From Deltaproteobacteria bacterium (GTDB taxonomy: Bacteria; Myxococcota; B64-G9), in assembly GCA_030591745.1 (NCBI GenBank), contig JAUVAM010000143.1, positions 1 to 7,902 on the forward strand: a DNA stretch of 7,902 bases. Direction: 5' to 3'. The position numbers and the translations under genes were made by a program. Below are positions 1 through 7,239 of this stretch, in pieces (position 1 is the first letter of the stretch; each line of letters opens with the position of its first letter). The notes beneath the pieces were generated by a model that saw only the letters and a program-made list of their open reading frames with translations, made no database searches and was not told the origin of the DNA.

Positions 1-2
1 CT

Positions 3-68
3 GGGGATTCGGTGATGCTTGACAGTTTTGGCCTCGAATGCTACCCAAGCCGCCAGGGGTGGGCCTAA
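3..68 (+). CDS. possible 3' end of an upstream gene (partial)
   Basis: This frame is open from the left edge to a TAA at 66-68, and the other two plus-strand frames stop within the first 22 bases. The visible tail is about 21 residues, ending in ECYPSRQGWA. The stop lies 21 bases before the next ATG, and that gene's ribosome binding site falls in the gap, which is the spacing expected inside an operon. The tail is too short to assign to a family. It could also be an open frame by chance. Confidence 0.4.
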   Translation, partial: GDSVMLDSFGLECYPSRQGWA

Positions 69-89
69 GGGGGCTGAGGAGAGTACAGC

Positions 90-1145
90 ATGCGCATCGC
101 CATCGTGGGTCTACCCAGCAGTGGAAAAACAACGGTTTTCAAAGCCCTGACCGGTGCCAACCCGGCCTCGGCCGTAGAGGCCTCCCTGGTTGCGGTTCGA
201 GTGCCCGACGACCGGGTCAAACAGCTCAGCGATTTTTACAAACCCAAGAAGACCAACTATGCCTCGGTGGAGTTTGTCGATCTGGGGGGCGCTGCGGGCC
301 TGCGCAAGGATGCGGGCGAGTTGGGTGCCAAGTTTCTTTCGGCGGTGCGGCCGGCTCAGGCCCTGCTTCATGTCGTGGACGGTTTCAGCCTGCCCGAATC
401 GGTGGACGAGTTCGTGGCCGAGGCCATCGCGTCCGTGGATACTGAACTGGTCTTGGCGGACCTGGGGCAGGTAGAAAAGCGTATCGAGCGCCTCAAGAAA
501 GAGGGCATCAAGGCCGGACCCATGCGCATGGAGTTCGAAAAGCTAGAGAAAACGCTGAAGGCTCTGGAGGCGGGCACGCCATTGCGCTGCTTGCCGGAGT
601 TGGCTCTGGATGACGATTTGCGATCCTTTGCTTTTCTGTCGGCCAAGCCGGTGCTCACGGTGATCAACACCACCGAAGAACAGTCGGCATGGAGCGCTGA
701 GGGCTTGGAAGAAAGCTTGCGCCATAGTCGGGAAGGCGATTGGGGCTGCTTCATCCCTTTGTGTGCCGCTCTGGAGGCGGAGATCGCCGATCTTGAGCCG
801 GCCGACGCCCGGGCCTTTTTGGCCGATTACGGCATCGCCGAACCGGCGCGCGAGCGGGTTATCAACCTGAGTTTCGATCTCTTGGGTTTGATGAGTTTTT
901 TGACCGTGGGCGAAGATGAAGTGCGGGCCTGGACCATCCCCAAGCAGGCCCGGGCTCAGGATGCGGCGGGGGTCATCCACTCGGACATCGCCCGGGGTTT
1001 CATACGGGCCGAGGTTTTGGACTGGCAGAGCACCTTGGACCTGGGGGGCTTCGATGAGGCCCGCAAACAGGGGAAAATTCGCCTGGAAGGTAAGGACTAC
1101 CTGGTGAAGGACGGGGATGTGATTTCTTTTAGATTCAACGTATGA
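90..1145 (+). CDS. ychF: YchF-family (Obg-related) P-loop ATPase/GTPase with C-terminal TGS/DUF933 domain
   Basis: The product has 351 residues, against about 363 for E. coli YchF. YchF proteins are cytoplasmic P-loop NTPases that usually prefer ATP and are linked to ribosomes, translation quality and redox stress. The N-terminal G domain has a Walker A motif GLPSSGKTT (residues 7-15), where typical YchF has GLPNVGKST. DxxG is present as DLGG (64-67). The nucleotide-specificity motif is NTTE (193-196), the NxxE form that gives YchF its ATP preference. The last 85 or so residues are a clear TGS/DUF933 domain, with EVRAWTIPK, AAGVIHSDIARGFIRAEV and a closing VKDGDVISFRFNV. The ATG at 90 follows GAGGAGAG (76-83) at good spacing. 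The altered P-loop and a shortened segment after it suggest a divergent member or paralogue rather than the canonical orthologue, so the gene symbol denotes family. Confidence 0.88.
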   Translation: MRIAIVGLPSSGKTTVFKALTGANPASAVEASLVAVRVPDDRVKQLSDFYKPKKTNYASVEFVDLGGAAGLRKDAGELGAKFLSAVRPAQALLHVVDGFSLPESVDEFVAEAIASVDTELVLADLGQVEKRIERLKKEGIKAGPMRMEFEKLEKTLKALEAGTPLRCLPELALDDDLRSFAFLSAKPVLTVINTTEEQSAWSAEGLEESLRHSREGDWGCFIPLCAALEAEIADLEPADARAFLADYGIAEPARERVINLSFDLLGLMSFLTVGEDEVRAWTIPKQARAQDAAGVIHSDIARGFIRAEVLDWQSTLDLGGFDEARKQGKIRLEGKDYLVKDGDVISFRFNV

Positions 1146-1161
1146 TGCAGCCGAGAGGGCG

Positions 1162-2082
1162 GTGTCGGCAGGTATGAAATTTAAAGATTATGTGACCCTG
1201 GGTAACTTGGCCGGTGGCTTTGGCTCGGTCATTGCTTTGTTTCAGGGTTCGTTCGAGTGGGCCTGTTATCTGATCTACATCGCCTACGTCTTCGATATTT
1301 TGGACGGGCCGGCGGCTCGTTTGACCAAGCAGTATGATAGTTTTGGTGGGTTCTTGGACGAGATTAGCGATTTTGTAACAAACTCCATCGCCACCAGTTT
1401 CATCATCTACTACGCCTTTTGGAAATTGGCGGGTTTTCCCTTCTGGCTGGCCGCCCTCATTGCATTTTTCCCGGTGGCCATGGGCACCATTCGCCAAGCC
1501 CGGTCCATGGACAACGCAAAGTCCTATCCCTGTTATTGGGTTGGCTTGCCGCGGCCTGTGCTGGCTTTGGCTTCCCTGGCCGTGTTGAACTCTTCGGCCT
1601 TTATGCTCTACTTGCCCGAGCCTTGGCAGACGGTGAAGTTCGGTGTTTTGGCTGCTATCCTTGTGCTGTTGAGCATGATGCATGTCTCCAGTTGGGTCTT
1701 TGGCAGTCACCACGACAGGCGCTTCATGACCGGTATGCGCTTCGGGGCCTGGTTCTTTTTAGGAGGCTCTTTCGTGGTTTGGCTGGCGGGCTTGGTTTTC
1801 TTGGGCCGGCCGGAGTTGGTCTATGACCATCTGCTGTTTTGTTTCTTGATTTACATGGGCATGTCCTGGACCCAGTATCCCCGCGAGGATCGCAGGCGGA
1901 TAAAGGTTTACATGGCTGGTGGACCGCTCATCATGCCGCTGGTTCATAAAAAAAGCGAATGGCGCTCCAAGGGGATGGCCGATTATTTTGAGGCCCACAA
2001 GAGGAACCCGGGCCCGGCTGATGAGGAGAATCGCCTGCAAGAGGCTGAGGTGGAACTGGGCCTGCGTCAGGCTTCCCCGTGA
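1162..2082 (+). CDS. CDP-alcohol phosphatidyltransferase, phosphatidylserine synthase (PssA)-like
   Basis: This integral membrane enzyme likely transfers a phosphatidyl group from CDP-diacylglycerol to an alcohol. The complete CDP-alcohol phosphotransferase signature D-x2-DG-x2-AR-x8-G-x3-D-x3-D lies at residues 45-70 (D45, D48, G49, A52, R53, G62, D66, D70). Serine as acceptor is inferred from the N-terminal TLGNLAGG and the GLPRP motif (128-132), which resemble PssA. Hydrophobic segments lie near residues 18-47, 72-90, 93-112, 131-151, 159-181, 194-214 and 222-237. A hydrophilic tail of about 65 residues follows, so at 306 residues it is longer than minimal family members. The start is uncertain. 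GTG at 1162 has GAGAGGG only two bases upstream, while ATG at 1174 (residue 5) has no well-placed site but begins MKFKDYVTLGN, the natural family start. The gene starts 16 bases after the YchF stop. A glycerol- or inositol-type acceptor cannot be excluded. Confidence 0.85.
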   Translation: MSAGMKFKDYVTLGNLAGGFGSVIALFQGSFEWACYLIYIAYVFDILDGPAARLTKQYDSFGGFLDEISDFVTNSIATSFIIYYAFWKLAGFPFWLAALIAFFPVAMGTIRQARSMDNAKSYPCYWVGLPRPVLALASLAVLNSSAFMLYLPEPWQTVKFGVLAAILVLLSMMHVSSWVFGSHHDRRFMTGMRFGAWFFLGGSFVVWLAGLVFLGRPELVYDHLLFCFLIYMGMSWTQYPREDRRRIKVYMAGGPLIMPLVHKKSEWRSKGMADYFEAHKRNPGPADEENRLQEAEVELGLRQASP

Positions 2083-2861
2083 TTCCCATGCCCTTCATTG
2101 AAGCTCACATGCACGCCGACAGCCGCTCTGGTGAAGAGTTTGAGCGTTTGGCCGCTGCTGGCTGCGAGGGCATCGTGGCGGTGGCGGGTCCAGCCGGTGG
2201 TTTTTCCTCATCAGCGGGTTTGGATGATTATTTTAGGCGGCAGGACCGCCTGGACCGTAAGCGCATTGAGCGGGCTGGATTGAAGGCCTGGATTGCATTG
2301 GGTCTCCATCCGGTTGGTATCCCTGAGGCGGGTCTGGATGAAGTACTGACCGGTCTTGCCGAAATGTTGAAGAAACACCACGCCCACGCTCTTGGCGAAG
2401 TGGGTCTTGAACGGGGAGGGGACCTGGAAGAGCGGGTGCTCTCCCGGTGTTTTGCGGTCGCCAAGGAACTGGATTTGCCCCTGATCTTACACACGCCGCG
2501 ACATGAGAAGCGGAAGATGTTGAACCGTAGTTTGGAGCTTCTGGCACAGTCCGGCCTTTCGCCTGAGCGGGTCTTGGCGGATCATTTGGACGGGACCTGT
2601 TTGGACTTGGCATCCCAAGCGGGTTGCTGGTTGGGCCTGAGCGTGCATCCAGCCAAACTTTCGGCCCGGCAGGCCGCCGAGATGGTGGCGAATCACGGCA
2701 CCGAACGCATCATCGTTACCTCCGACACGGGTTCCAATCCTTCTTATCTCTTTGCGTTGCCCGCCTTCATTGCGGCCGGAGATGCGCAGGGCTTGCCCGA
2801 AGCACAGATCCAGTCCTGCATCCGGGATCACGCCCTCGCCTGGCTGAGAGAGTCCTCATGA
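2079..2861 (+). CDS. TatD-like metal-dependent hydrolase (amidohydrolase superfamily)
   Basis: The product has 260 residues, the normal size for TatD-type TIM-barrel hydrolases, which are typically metal-dependent DNases or phosphoesterases in the cytoplasm. The metal ligands can be followed in order: HMH (H10, H12) after the first strand, GEVGLE (E107) mid-protein, H138 in LHTP, H169 in DHLDG and D216 in SDTGS. The sequence departs from E. coli TatD around these motifs, so the substrate is unknown and it may belong to a TatD-related subgroup. GTG at 2079 overlaps the preceding stop as GTGA and has a weak AGG seven bases upstream. ATG at 2088 (residue 4) is a credible alternative and starts MPFIEAHMH. 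The 3' end overlaps the next gene by four bases (ATGA), suggesting translational coupling. Confidence 0.87.
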   Translation: MIPMPFIEAHMHADSRSGEEFERLAAAGCEGIVAVAGPAGGFSSSAGLDDYFRRQDRLDRKRIERAGLKAWIALGLHPVGIPEAGLDEVLTGLAEMLKKHHAHALGEVGLERGGDLEERVLSRCFAVAKELDLPLILHTPRHEKRKMLNRSLELLAQSGLSPERVLADHLDGTCLDLASQAGCWLGLSVHPAKLSARQAAEMVANHGTERIIVTSDTGSNPSYLFALPAFIAAGDAQGLPEAQIQSCIRDHALAWLRESS

Positions 2862-4990
2862 GCCGGAACCAAGACGAAGAGCTCATGGGGCATTTGAAGA
2901 AGCTCCTGGCGGGGGATGCCGCGGGCAAGAACGTACGCAAGCTCAGCCAACTTTTGGGCCTGCCGCCCCATGCCCGGCGCCAGGTGCGCAGGCTCTTGCA
3001 AGAGATGATGCGGGAGGGGCAGGTGGTGGGCATGGGGCGAGGGTACTATGCCCTTGCCGAGGCGGATGATCGAGTCGAGGGACGCCTGCTTCGCAAAGGT
3101 CGACACTATATGATTCGCACGGAGGGGCCGAAGGGGACGGAAGAGCTTCGGGTCCACACGGACGATCGGGGCGGGGCCCTGGCCGGCGATCGGGTGCGGG
3201 CGCTGAGAATACGGCATCGACCCCGAAGCATCGGCGAGGCGCACGTTGAAGAGATCTTGGAACGCGGTGGCCTGCCGGTGGTGGGGGTCTTCCATCGACA
3301 GGCCAAGGCCTGCTTTGTACGCCCCGACCGGGACGATGATCTGGGCCCCATTCTTGTGATCGATCCGAATCCGGAGGCAAGAGACGGGCAGGTGGTGGCC
3401 CTGCGGCTTGACGATGCAAGTCCCCATGGCAAACTGAAAGGGCACATCGTTCGCATTCTGGGAGAGCCGGGCGATCTGGCCTGCGAGTTGGAGCGCCTCA
3501 AGCTGGAACACGATTTGCCGCATGATTTTCCCGCGGCGGTCAATGAAGCCTTGCAAGTTGATGAACTTGGCGATGCGCGTATCGATTTGCGGCACTTGCC
3601 ATTCCTGACCATCGATCCCCCGGACGCCAAGGATTTCGACGACGCGGTTTGGGTCATCGCCCAGGACGGCGGTTTTCGACTCTGGGTGGCCATCGCGGAC
3701 GTTTCCGCCTATGTGCCCATGGGCGGCCCGGTGGACGAAGAGGCGGTCGTCAGAGGCTGCTCTGTCTACCTGCCTGGCCAGGTGGTGCCCATGCTGCCGT
3801 CGGCCTTGAGTGAAGAGACATGCTCACTGCAGCCTGGCCAGGATCGGGCCGCCATGATCCTGGAGATGGATTTCGATGGGGAAGGAGAGCGCCTGGCGGT
3901 CCGAGCCCATCGGGGTCTCATCCGTTCATCGGCCCGTTTGAGCTATGGCGAAGTACAGGCCGTGCTTGACGGGCAAGTTGATCCTGAACAGGCGGGCCAA
4001 GCCGCGCGATTCGTCGATGAGCTGAAAACCATGGCAGTCCTGGCCGAGCGCCTGCTGTCTCGTCTGGCATCGCGCGGCCAACTTGAATTCAACCTGCCTG
4101 AGTCCAACATTCGCTTAGACGATGAAGGCCAGCCTGTCAAAGTGAGACCTGCAGAACAGCGCTTCGCCAATCGCCTCATTGAGTCCTTTATGGTCGCCGC
4201 CAACGAAGCGGTGGCAAGCTGTCTTGGTGCGACCGAAGCGCCTCTGGCCTATCGGGTGCATCCCGAGCCGGATGCCGAAAAGATTGCAAGCTTTGCAGCG
4301 GCGGCAGCGGAGCTGGCTCATCCCGTGCCTTTTGGTGAGCATCCCACGCCCAGCCAGTTGCAAGTCTTCATGGCTTCTCTCTCAGGCAAAGACGCCGAGC
4401 CGGTTCTTTCCAGTCTGCTTCTGCGTTCGCTCATGCGGGCCCATTACAGCACGGAAAACGACGGGCATTTCGGTCTGGCTTCCGATGCTTATCTGCATTT
4501 CACTTCGCCCATAAGGCGCTACCCTGATCTCATGGTCCACAGGCAGTTGGGCTTGGTCCTGGCTGGGGCCGAACTAACGGTGGATTTGGGGCGGCTTGAT
4601 GCCAAAGCCTGCGAATGGCCGCTATCCAACGAGATCACGAGCAGTCTGTCCGAACTGGCGTCACTGGCCGAGCGCAAGGCCCTGGGCGCGGAGCGGGCGG
4701 CGGTGGATCTCTTTCATGCGGCATACATGAAAGAGCGCATCGGTGAGACTTATCCGGCCAAGGTGGTTTTCGTCGCTGAATTCGGTTTGTTCGTCAAGGC
4801 GGAGCCCAGTGGCATCGAAGGACTGGTGCCCGTGCGTAGTCTGCTGGATGATTACTATCATTTCGACGGCGATCGCATGACCTTGACGGGACGAAGTTCG
4901 GGCCGTCGTTTTGGCATGGGTCAGGAATTGATGGTGCGGGTGGTCGACGCCAATCTGACCGCCAGGCAAGTGGAATACGAGCTGTTGTGA
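2858..4990 (+). CDS. rnr: RNase R / RNase II-family 3'-5' exoribonuclease
   Basis: The product has 710 residues and degrades RNA processively from the 3' end; RNase R handles structured RNA, rRNA and mRNA. Domains in order are a winged-helix-like segment (about 8-65), cold-shock OB domains (about 70-230), the RNB catalytic domain (about 240-570) and an S1 domain (about 626-710). The catalytic carboxylates are D253, D259, D261 and D262 in IDPPDAKDFDDA. The family signature YLHFTSPIRRYPDLMVHR is at 545-562. The protein stops just after S1, without the long basic tail of the E. coli enzyme (813 residues), as in many non-gammaproteobacterial versions. The frame stays open upstream to 2624, but that stretch lies inside the TatD-like gene. 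ATG at 2858 overlaps the TatD-like stop as ATGA and gives the expected N-terminus, so it is the chosen start. Confidence 0.94.
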   Translation: MSRNQDEELMGHLKKLLAGDAAGKNVRKLSQLLGLPPHARRQVRRLLQEMMREGQVVGMGRGYYALAEADDRVEGRLLRKGRHYMIRTEGPKGTEELRVHTDDRGGALAGDRVRALRIRHRPRSIGEAHVEEILERGGLPVVGVFHRQAKACFVRPDRDDDLGPILVIDPNPEARDGQVVALRLDDASPHGKLKGHIVRILGEPGDLACELERLKLEHDLPHDFPAAVNEALQVDELGDARIDLRHLPFLTIDPPDAKDFDDAVWVIAQDGGFRLWVAIADVSAYVPMGGPVDEEAVVRGCSVYLPGQVVPMLPSALSEETCSLQPGQDRAAMILEMDFDGEGERLAVRAHRGLIRSSARLSYGEVQAVLDGQVDPEQAGQAARFVDELKTMAVLAERLLSRLASRGQLEFNLPESNIRLDDEGQPVKVRPAEQRFANRLIESFMVAANEAVASCLGATEAPLAYRVHPEPDAEKIASFAAAAAELAHPVPFGEHPTPSQLQVFMASLSGKDAEPVLSSLLLRSLMRAHYSTENDGHFGLASDAYLHFTSPIRRYPDLMVHRQLGLVLAGAELTVDLGRLDAKACEWPLSNEITSSLSELASLAERKALGAERAAVDLFHAAYMKERIGETYPAKVVFVAEFGLFVKAEPSGIEGLVPVRSLLDDYYHFDGDRMTLTGRSSGRRFGMGQELMVRVVDANLTARQVEYELL

Positions 4991-4994
4991 GGTG
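4988..4994 (+). promoter_or_regulatory. ribosome binding site deciding the dgt start
   Basis: GAGGTGA spans the rnr stop codon and sits six bases before ATG at 5001. It favours 5001 over the in-frame GTG at 4992, which lies inside this site. Confidence 0.7.
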
Positions 4995-5000
4995 AAGGCC

Positions 5001-6053
5001 ATGGCCAAAAACATCCGGCGCATGCTGGAACAACAAGAACATCAGATCCTGCACCCGCGGGCGGCCTTTTCGGATGCCGGCCGGGGCCGGTCTCGCAAGG
5101 AACGGGCTTGCCCATTGCGGCCTGCATTCCAGCACGACCGAGACAAAATTCTGCATTCCAAAAGCTTTCGCCGCTTGCTGCACAAGACCCAGGTTTTCTT
5201 GGCACCCCAGGGGGATCACTTCCGTACCCGCATGACCCACACCCTGGAAGTCAGCCAGATTGCCCGCACCCTGGCTCGGGCCCTGCGCTTGAACGAGCAA
5301 CTCACCGAGGCCATCGGCCTGGGTCATGATCTCGGACATACACCCTTCGGCCATGCCGGCGAAGCCGTGCTCAATCGGCTCATGCCCGGCGGCTTCCGTC
5401 ATGTCGATCAGAGCGTTCGAGTGGTCGAAGTCTTGGAAAAAGACGGGAAAGGTTTGAACCTGACGGCGGAGGTCCTAGACGGCATCGCCCGGCATTCCAA
5501 GGGTCGAGGCCGCATCCTCTCCGGCGCCAAGCTCCCCGCCACCCTGGAAGGCCAACTGGTTCGCTTGGCCGACATCGTAGCCTACGTCAACCATGACTTG
5601 GACGACGCCCTCCGAGCTGGCGTACTCAAACTCAACGAAGTACCCAAAGAACTGCTCAAAGTATTGGGTCGTAGCCATTCAGGCCGCATCAGCCGCCTGG
5701 TCACGGACGTCATCTCTCACACATGCTTGGACGATGCCCCCCGCATCGTGCTGAGCGCGGAACTCGAAGAGGCCCTCAAGGCCATGCGCGCCTTTTTGTA
5801 CAAACGGGTCTACGAAAACCCGGCGGTACACGACGAGTTCGGCAAGTGCGAAAAAATGTTGGGCGATCTCTTTGGTCTCCTGGTGGAGGATCCCAAAATC
5901 TTCGCCCGCATCACCGGACAACGAGCCAACGGAAACAAAGCCACCCGAGCACGAGCCGTCTGCGATTTCATGGCCGGCATGACCGATCGCTACGCCATCC
6001 GCCTTTACGAAGAACTCTTCGTCCCCCAACCCTGGCCCATTCAGGGCTTGTAA
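5001..6053 (+). CDS. dgt: dGTPase-like HD-domain deoxynucleotide triphosphohydrolase
   Basis: The product has 350 residues. Family members cleave dNTPs, classically dGTP, to the deoxynucleoside and tripolyphosphate, affecting the dNTP pool. The N-terminal signature SKSFRRLLHKTQVFL (about 53-67) is typical of dGTPase-like proteins. The HD metal site is RTRMTHTLEVSQIARTLAR (H80) followed by GLGHDLGHTPFGHAGE (H109, D110). A later helix LADIVAYVNHDLDDA supplies the remaining conserved Asp. The size fits the shorter 'dGTPase-like protein' branch rather than the 505-residue E. coli Dgt, so substrate preference may be broader than dGTP. The start is ATG 5001, 10 bases after the rnr stop, chosen for the GAGGTGA site. 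It appears to be the last gene of the left-hand unit: a T8 run follows the stop and a gene of different character comes next. Confidence 0.92.
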   Translation: MAKNIRRMLEQQEHQILHPRAAFSDAGRGRSRKERACPLRPAFQHDRDKILHSKSFRRLLHKTQVFLAPQGDHFRTRMTHTLEVSQIARTLARALRLNEQLTEAIGLGHDLGHTPFGHAGEAVLNRLMPGGFRHVDQSVRVVEVLEKDGKGLNLTAEVLDGIARHSKGRGRILSGAKLPATLEGQLVRLADIVAYVNHDLDDALRAGVLKLNEVPKELLKVLGRSHSGRISRLVTDVISHTCLDDAPRIVLSAELEEALKAMRAFLYKRVYENPAVHDEFGKCEKMLGDLFGLLVEDPKIFARITGQRANGNKATRARAVCDFMAGMTDRYAIRLYEELFVPQPWPIQGL

Positions 6054-6066
6054 TAAGTTTTTTTTG

Positions 6067-6074
6067 GGAGGTGA
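6067..6074 (+). promoter_or_regulatory. perfect Shine-Dalgarno for the SUMF1-like gene
   Basis: GGAGGTGA lies five bases before ATG 6080, an eight-base complement of the 16S rRNA tail and the strongest site in the window. It fixes the start at 6080, although the frame remains open upstream into dgt. Confidence 0.75.
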
Positions 6075-6079
6075 GCTCA

Positions 6080-6778
6080 ATGAAATGGGTGATGCGTTTG
6101 GTGGTTTTGGGTTTTGTGGTGGGGATGGCTTGGCCCGCGGCGTCTGTTAGAAAGGGGCTTGAGTGGGTTTTTAGTCGGCCGGCCGGTATTGAGTTCACGA
6201 AGAGCGAGGTGACGGTGGCTCAGTATCGAGCTTGTGTGAAGGCGGGCAAGTGTACGAAGTCGACGCCGAAGAATGAGGATTTCATTTGTAACTGGAGCTA
6301 CAAGGATCGCGCGGATCATCCGATCAATTGCGTGGACTGGAAACAAGCGGAGGCATTTTGCGGCTGGGCCGGTGGGCGCTTGCCGACCGAGGAGGAGTGG
6401 TTTGCAGAGGCTTCGGATAAGGGGAGTCGGGTTTATCCATGGGGCAAGGAAGAAGTGAGCTGCGAGCGGGCCATCTGGGGAGGTAAGGAGAACAAATTCG
6501 ATGGTTGCGGCCGCAACACGACTTGGCCCGTGTGCTCCAGGCCTTCCGGTAACAGCGTCAGCGGGCTCTGCGACATGAGCGGCAATGTCTGGGAGTGGAC
6601 ATCTTCCTGGTACAGCAAAAGATACAAGTATCGGATGATGCGCGGGGGCTCTTGGTATTATGGCGGTCCTCCCTACCTGCGCGCATCCTCCCGCATGTGG
6701 CAAGACCCTTCGTCCAAAAGCTACATCCTCGGCTTTCGCTGTGGACGAGCCGCTCAGTCGCCCCCAAAGGGCAATTGA
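6080..6778 (+). CDS. secreted SUMF1/FGE-sulfatase-fold protein lacking catalytic cysteines
   Basis: The product has 232 residues. The N-terminus (KWVMRLVVLGFVVGMAWPAAS) looks like a Sec signal peptide, with likely cleavage near residue 22, so an envelope or extracellular location is inferred. The rest is a compact formylglycine-generating-enzyme fold: EVTVAQYRACVKAG, HPINCVDWKQAEAFCGWAGGRLPTEEEWFAEA, YPWG, GLCDMSGNVWEWTSSWY, RMMRGGSWYY (185-194) and a final LGFRCG. In the true sulfatase-activating enzyme two cysteines follow GGS; the matching positions here are Y194 and Y199, so formylglycine synthesis is not expected. The mature part contains ten cysteines, consistent with disulfides in an oxidising compartment. 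SUMF1-fold proteins without these cysteines serve as ligand-binding or other oxidase modules, and the role here is unknown. The gene begins 26 bases after dgt with its own strong ribosome binding site. Confidence 0.87.
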   Translation: MKWVMRLVVLGFVVGMAWPAASVRKGLEWVFSRPAGIEFTKSEVTVAQYRACVKAGKCTKSTPKNEDFICNWSYKDRADHPINCVDWKQAEAFCGWAGGRLPTEEEWFAEASDKGSRVYPWGKEEVSCERAIWGGKENKFDGCGRNTTWPVCSRPSGNSVSGLCDMSGNVWEWTSSWYSKRYKYRMMRGGSWYYGGPPYLRASSRMWQDPSSKSYILGFRCGRAAQSPPKGN

Positions 6779-6791
6779 GCTGTTGAGTATG

Positions 6792-6820
6792 TTGAAATAT
6801 TTTTCGTTTGCTGATATTTT
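6792..6820 (+). promoter_or_regulatory. candidate sigma70-type promoter upstream of the arsR-like gene
   Basis: TTGAAA (6792-6797) is followed after exactly 17 bases by TATTTT (6815-6820). The site lies in the only AT-rich gap in the window (6779-6871) and 51 bases before the ATG at 6872. ATATTTTTC at 6797-6805 is nearly repeated as ATATTTTTTC at 6814-6823. A repressor of the ArsR type often binds within its own promoter, so the repeat could be part of an operator. The -10 matches only four of six consensus bases, so this remains a candidate. Confidence 0.35.
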
Positions 6821-6871
6821 TTCTGCAGTTCGTATCTTGTGATTGCAGCTTCATCTCCTTGAAAGGTTGCC

Positions 6872-7225
6872 ATGCCACCGAAAAAGGACAAGGCCACAAA
6901 GAGCCAGCGCGACATCTTCGATATCCACTCGACCTACTGTGGTCTGTTTTCCAACCCGGCGCGTCTTCGGATCGTATGGATTCTTGCCAAGGGCGCGAAG
7001 ACGGTCGGCGAATTGGCCACGGAGTTGGACTTGCCTGTGTCCACCATCTCCGGCCATCTGCGCAAATTGCGAGACAAGGGTGTTGTTGAATCCACCCGAG
7101 AAGGCTCGAATATTATTTACAACACCACAAGCGATCATTTCGTTCGCGGCTGCAGCATCATCCGTGCCGGCATCATGGAGATCATCGAGCGCGATGGGAG
7201 TTTCTTCGAGGGGATGAAGAAGTAG
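6872..7225 (+). CDS. ArsR/SmtB-family winged-helix transcriptional regulator
   Basis: The product has 117 residues, the usual size for this family of dimeric repressors. The family core is clear: LFSNPARLRIVWILAKG (about 25-41), then the helix-turn-helix VGELATELDLPVSTISGHLRKLRDKGVV (45-72) and the wing ESTREGSNIIYNTTS. The classic metal site ELxVCDL on the recognition region is absent (here ELATEL), so arsenic or cadmium/lead sensing by that site is unlikely. The only cysteines are C23 and C94; whether they pair as a thiol or metal switch is unknown. ATG 6872 follows GAAAGG (6861-6866) by five bases. A candidate promoter lies upstream. The gene ends 14 bases from the convergent minus-strand winged-helix gene, so its target could be itself or the neighbouring HdrA-type locus, which is inference. 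Confidence 0.9.
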   Translation: MPPKKDKATKSQRDIFDIHSTYCGLFSNPARLRIVWILAKGAKTVGELATELDLPVSTISGHLRKLRDKGVVESTREGSNIIYNTTSDHFVRGCSIIRAGIMEIIERDGSFFEGMKK

Positions 7226-7239
7226 ATCAGGTGGTGGTT

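Noticed and set aside
2624..2857. 78-residue N-terminal extension of the RNase R frame
   Set aside because: It lies wholly within the TatD-like gene in another frame, has no family similarity, and the ATG at 2858 has the classic ATGA overlap.
2828..3595. 255-residue minus-strand ORF opposite rnr
   Set aside because: It is a shadow of the RNase R coding sequence; no family features were seen in its translation.
6030..6065. Possible intrinsic terminator after dgt (CCCTG/CAGGG hairpin and T8)
   Set aside because: The stem has only five pairs, and about 11 bases separate it from the T run at 6058-6065, so it does not fit an intrinsic terminator. It also lies inside the last codons of dgt.
5723..6079. 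119-residue N-terminal extension of the SUMF1-like frame
   Set aside because: It overlaps the well-supported dgt gene. The signal peptide and a perfect ribosome binding site place the start at 6080.
6077..6703. 208-residue minus-strand ORF opposite the SUMF1-like gene
   Set aside because: It is low in protein-like character (Pro/Arg/His-rich), has no recognisable domain, and the plus-strand gene explains the region.
6938..7153. Cysteines C23 and C94 of the ArsR-like protein as a persulfide switch like SqrR/BigR
   Set aside because: The SqrR-type first Cys falls just after the NP-x-RL motif, where this protein has Trp36. The cysteines here are in other positions, so the comparison does not hold.
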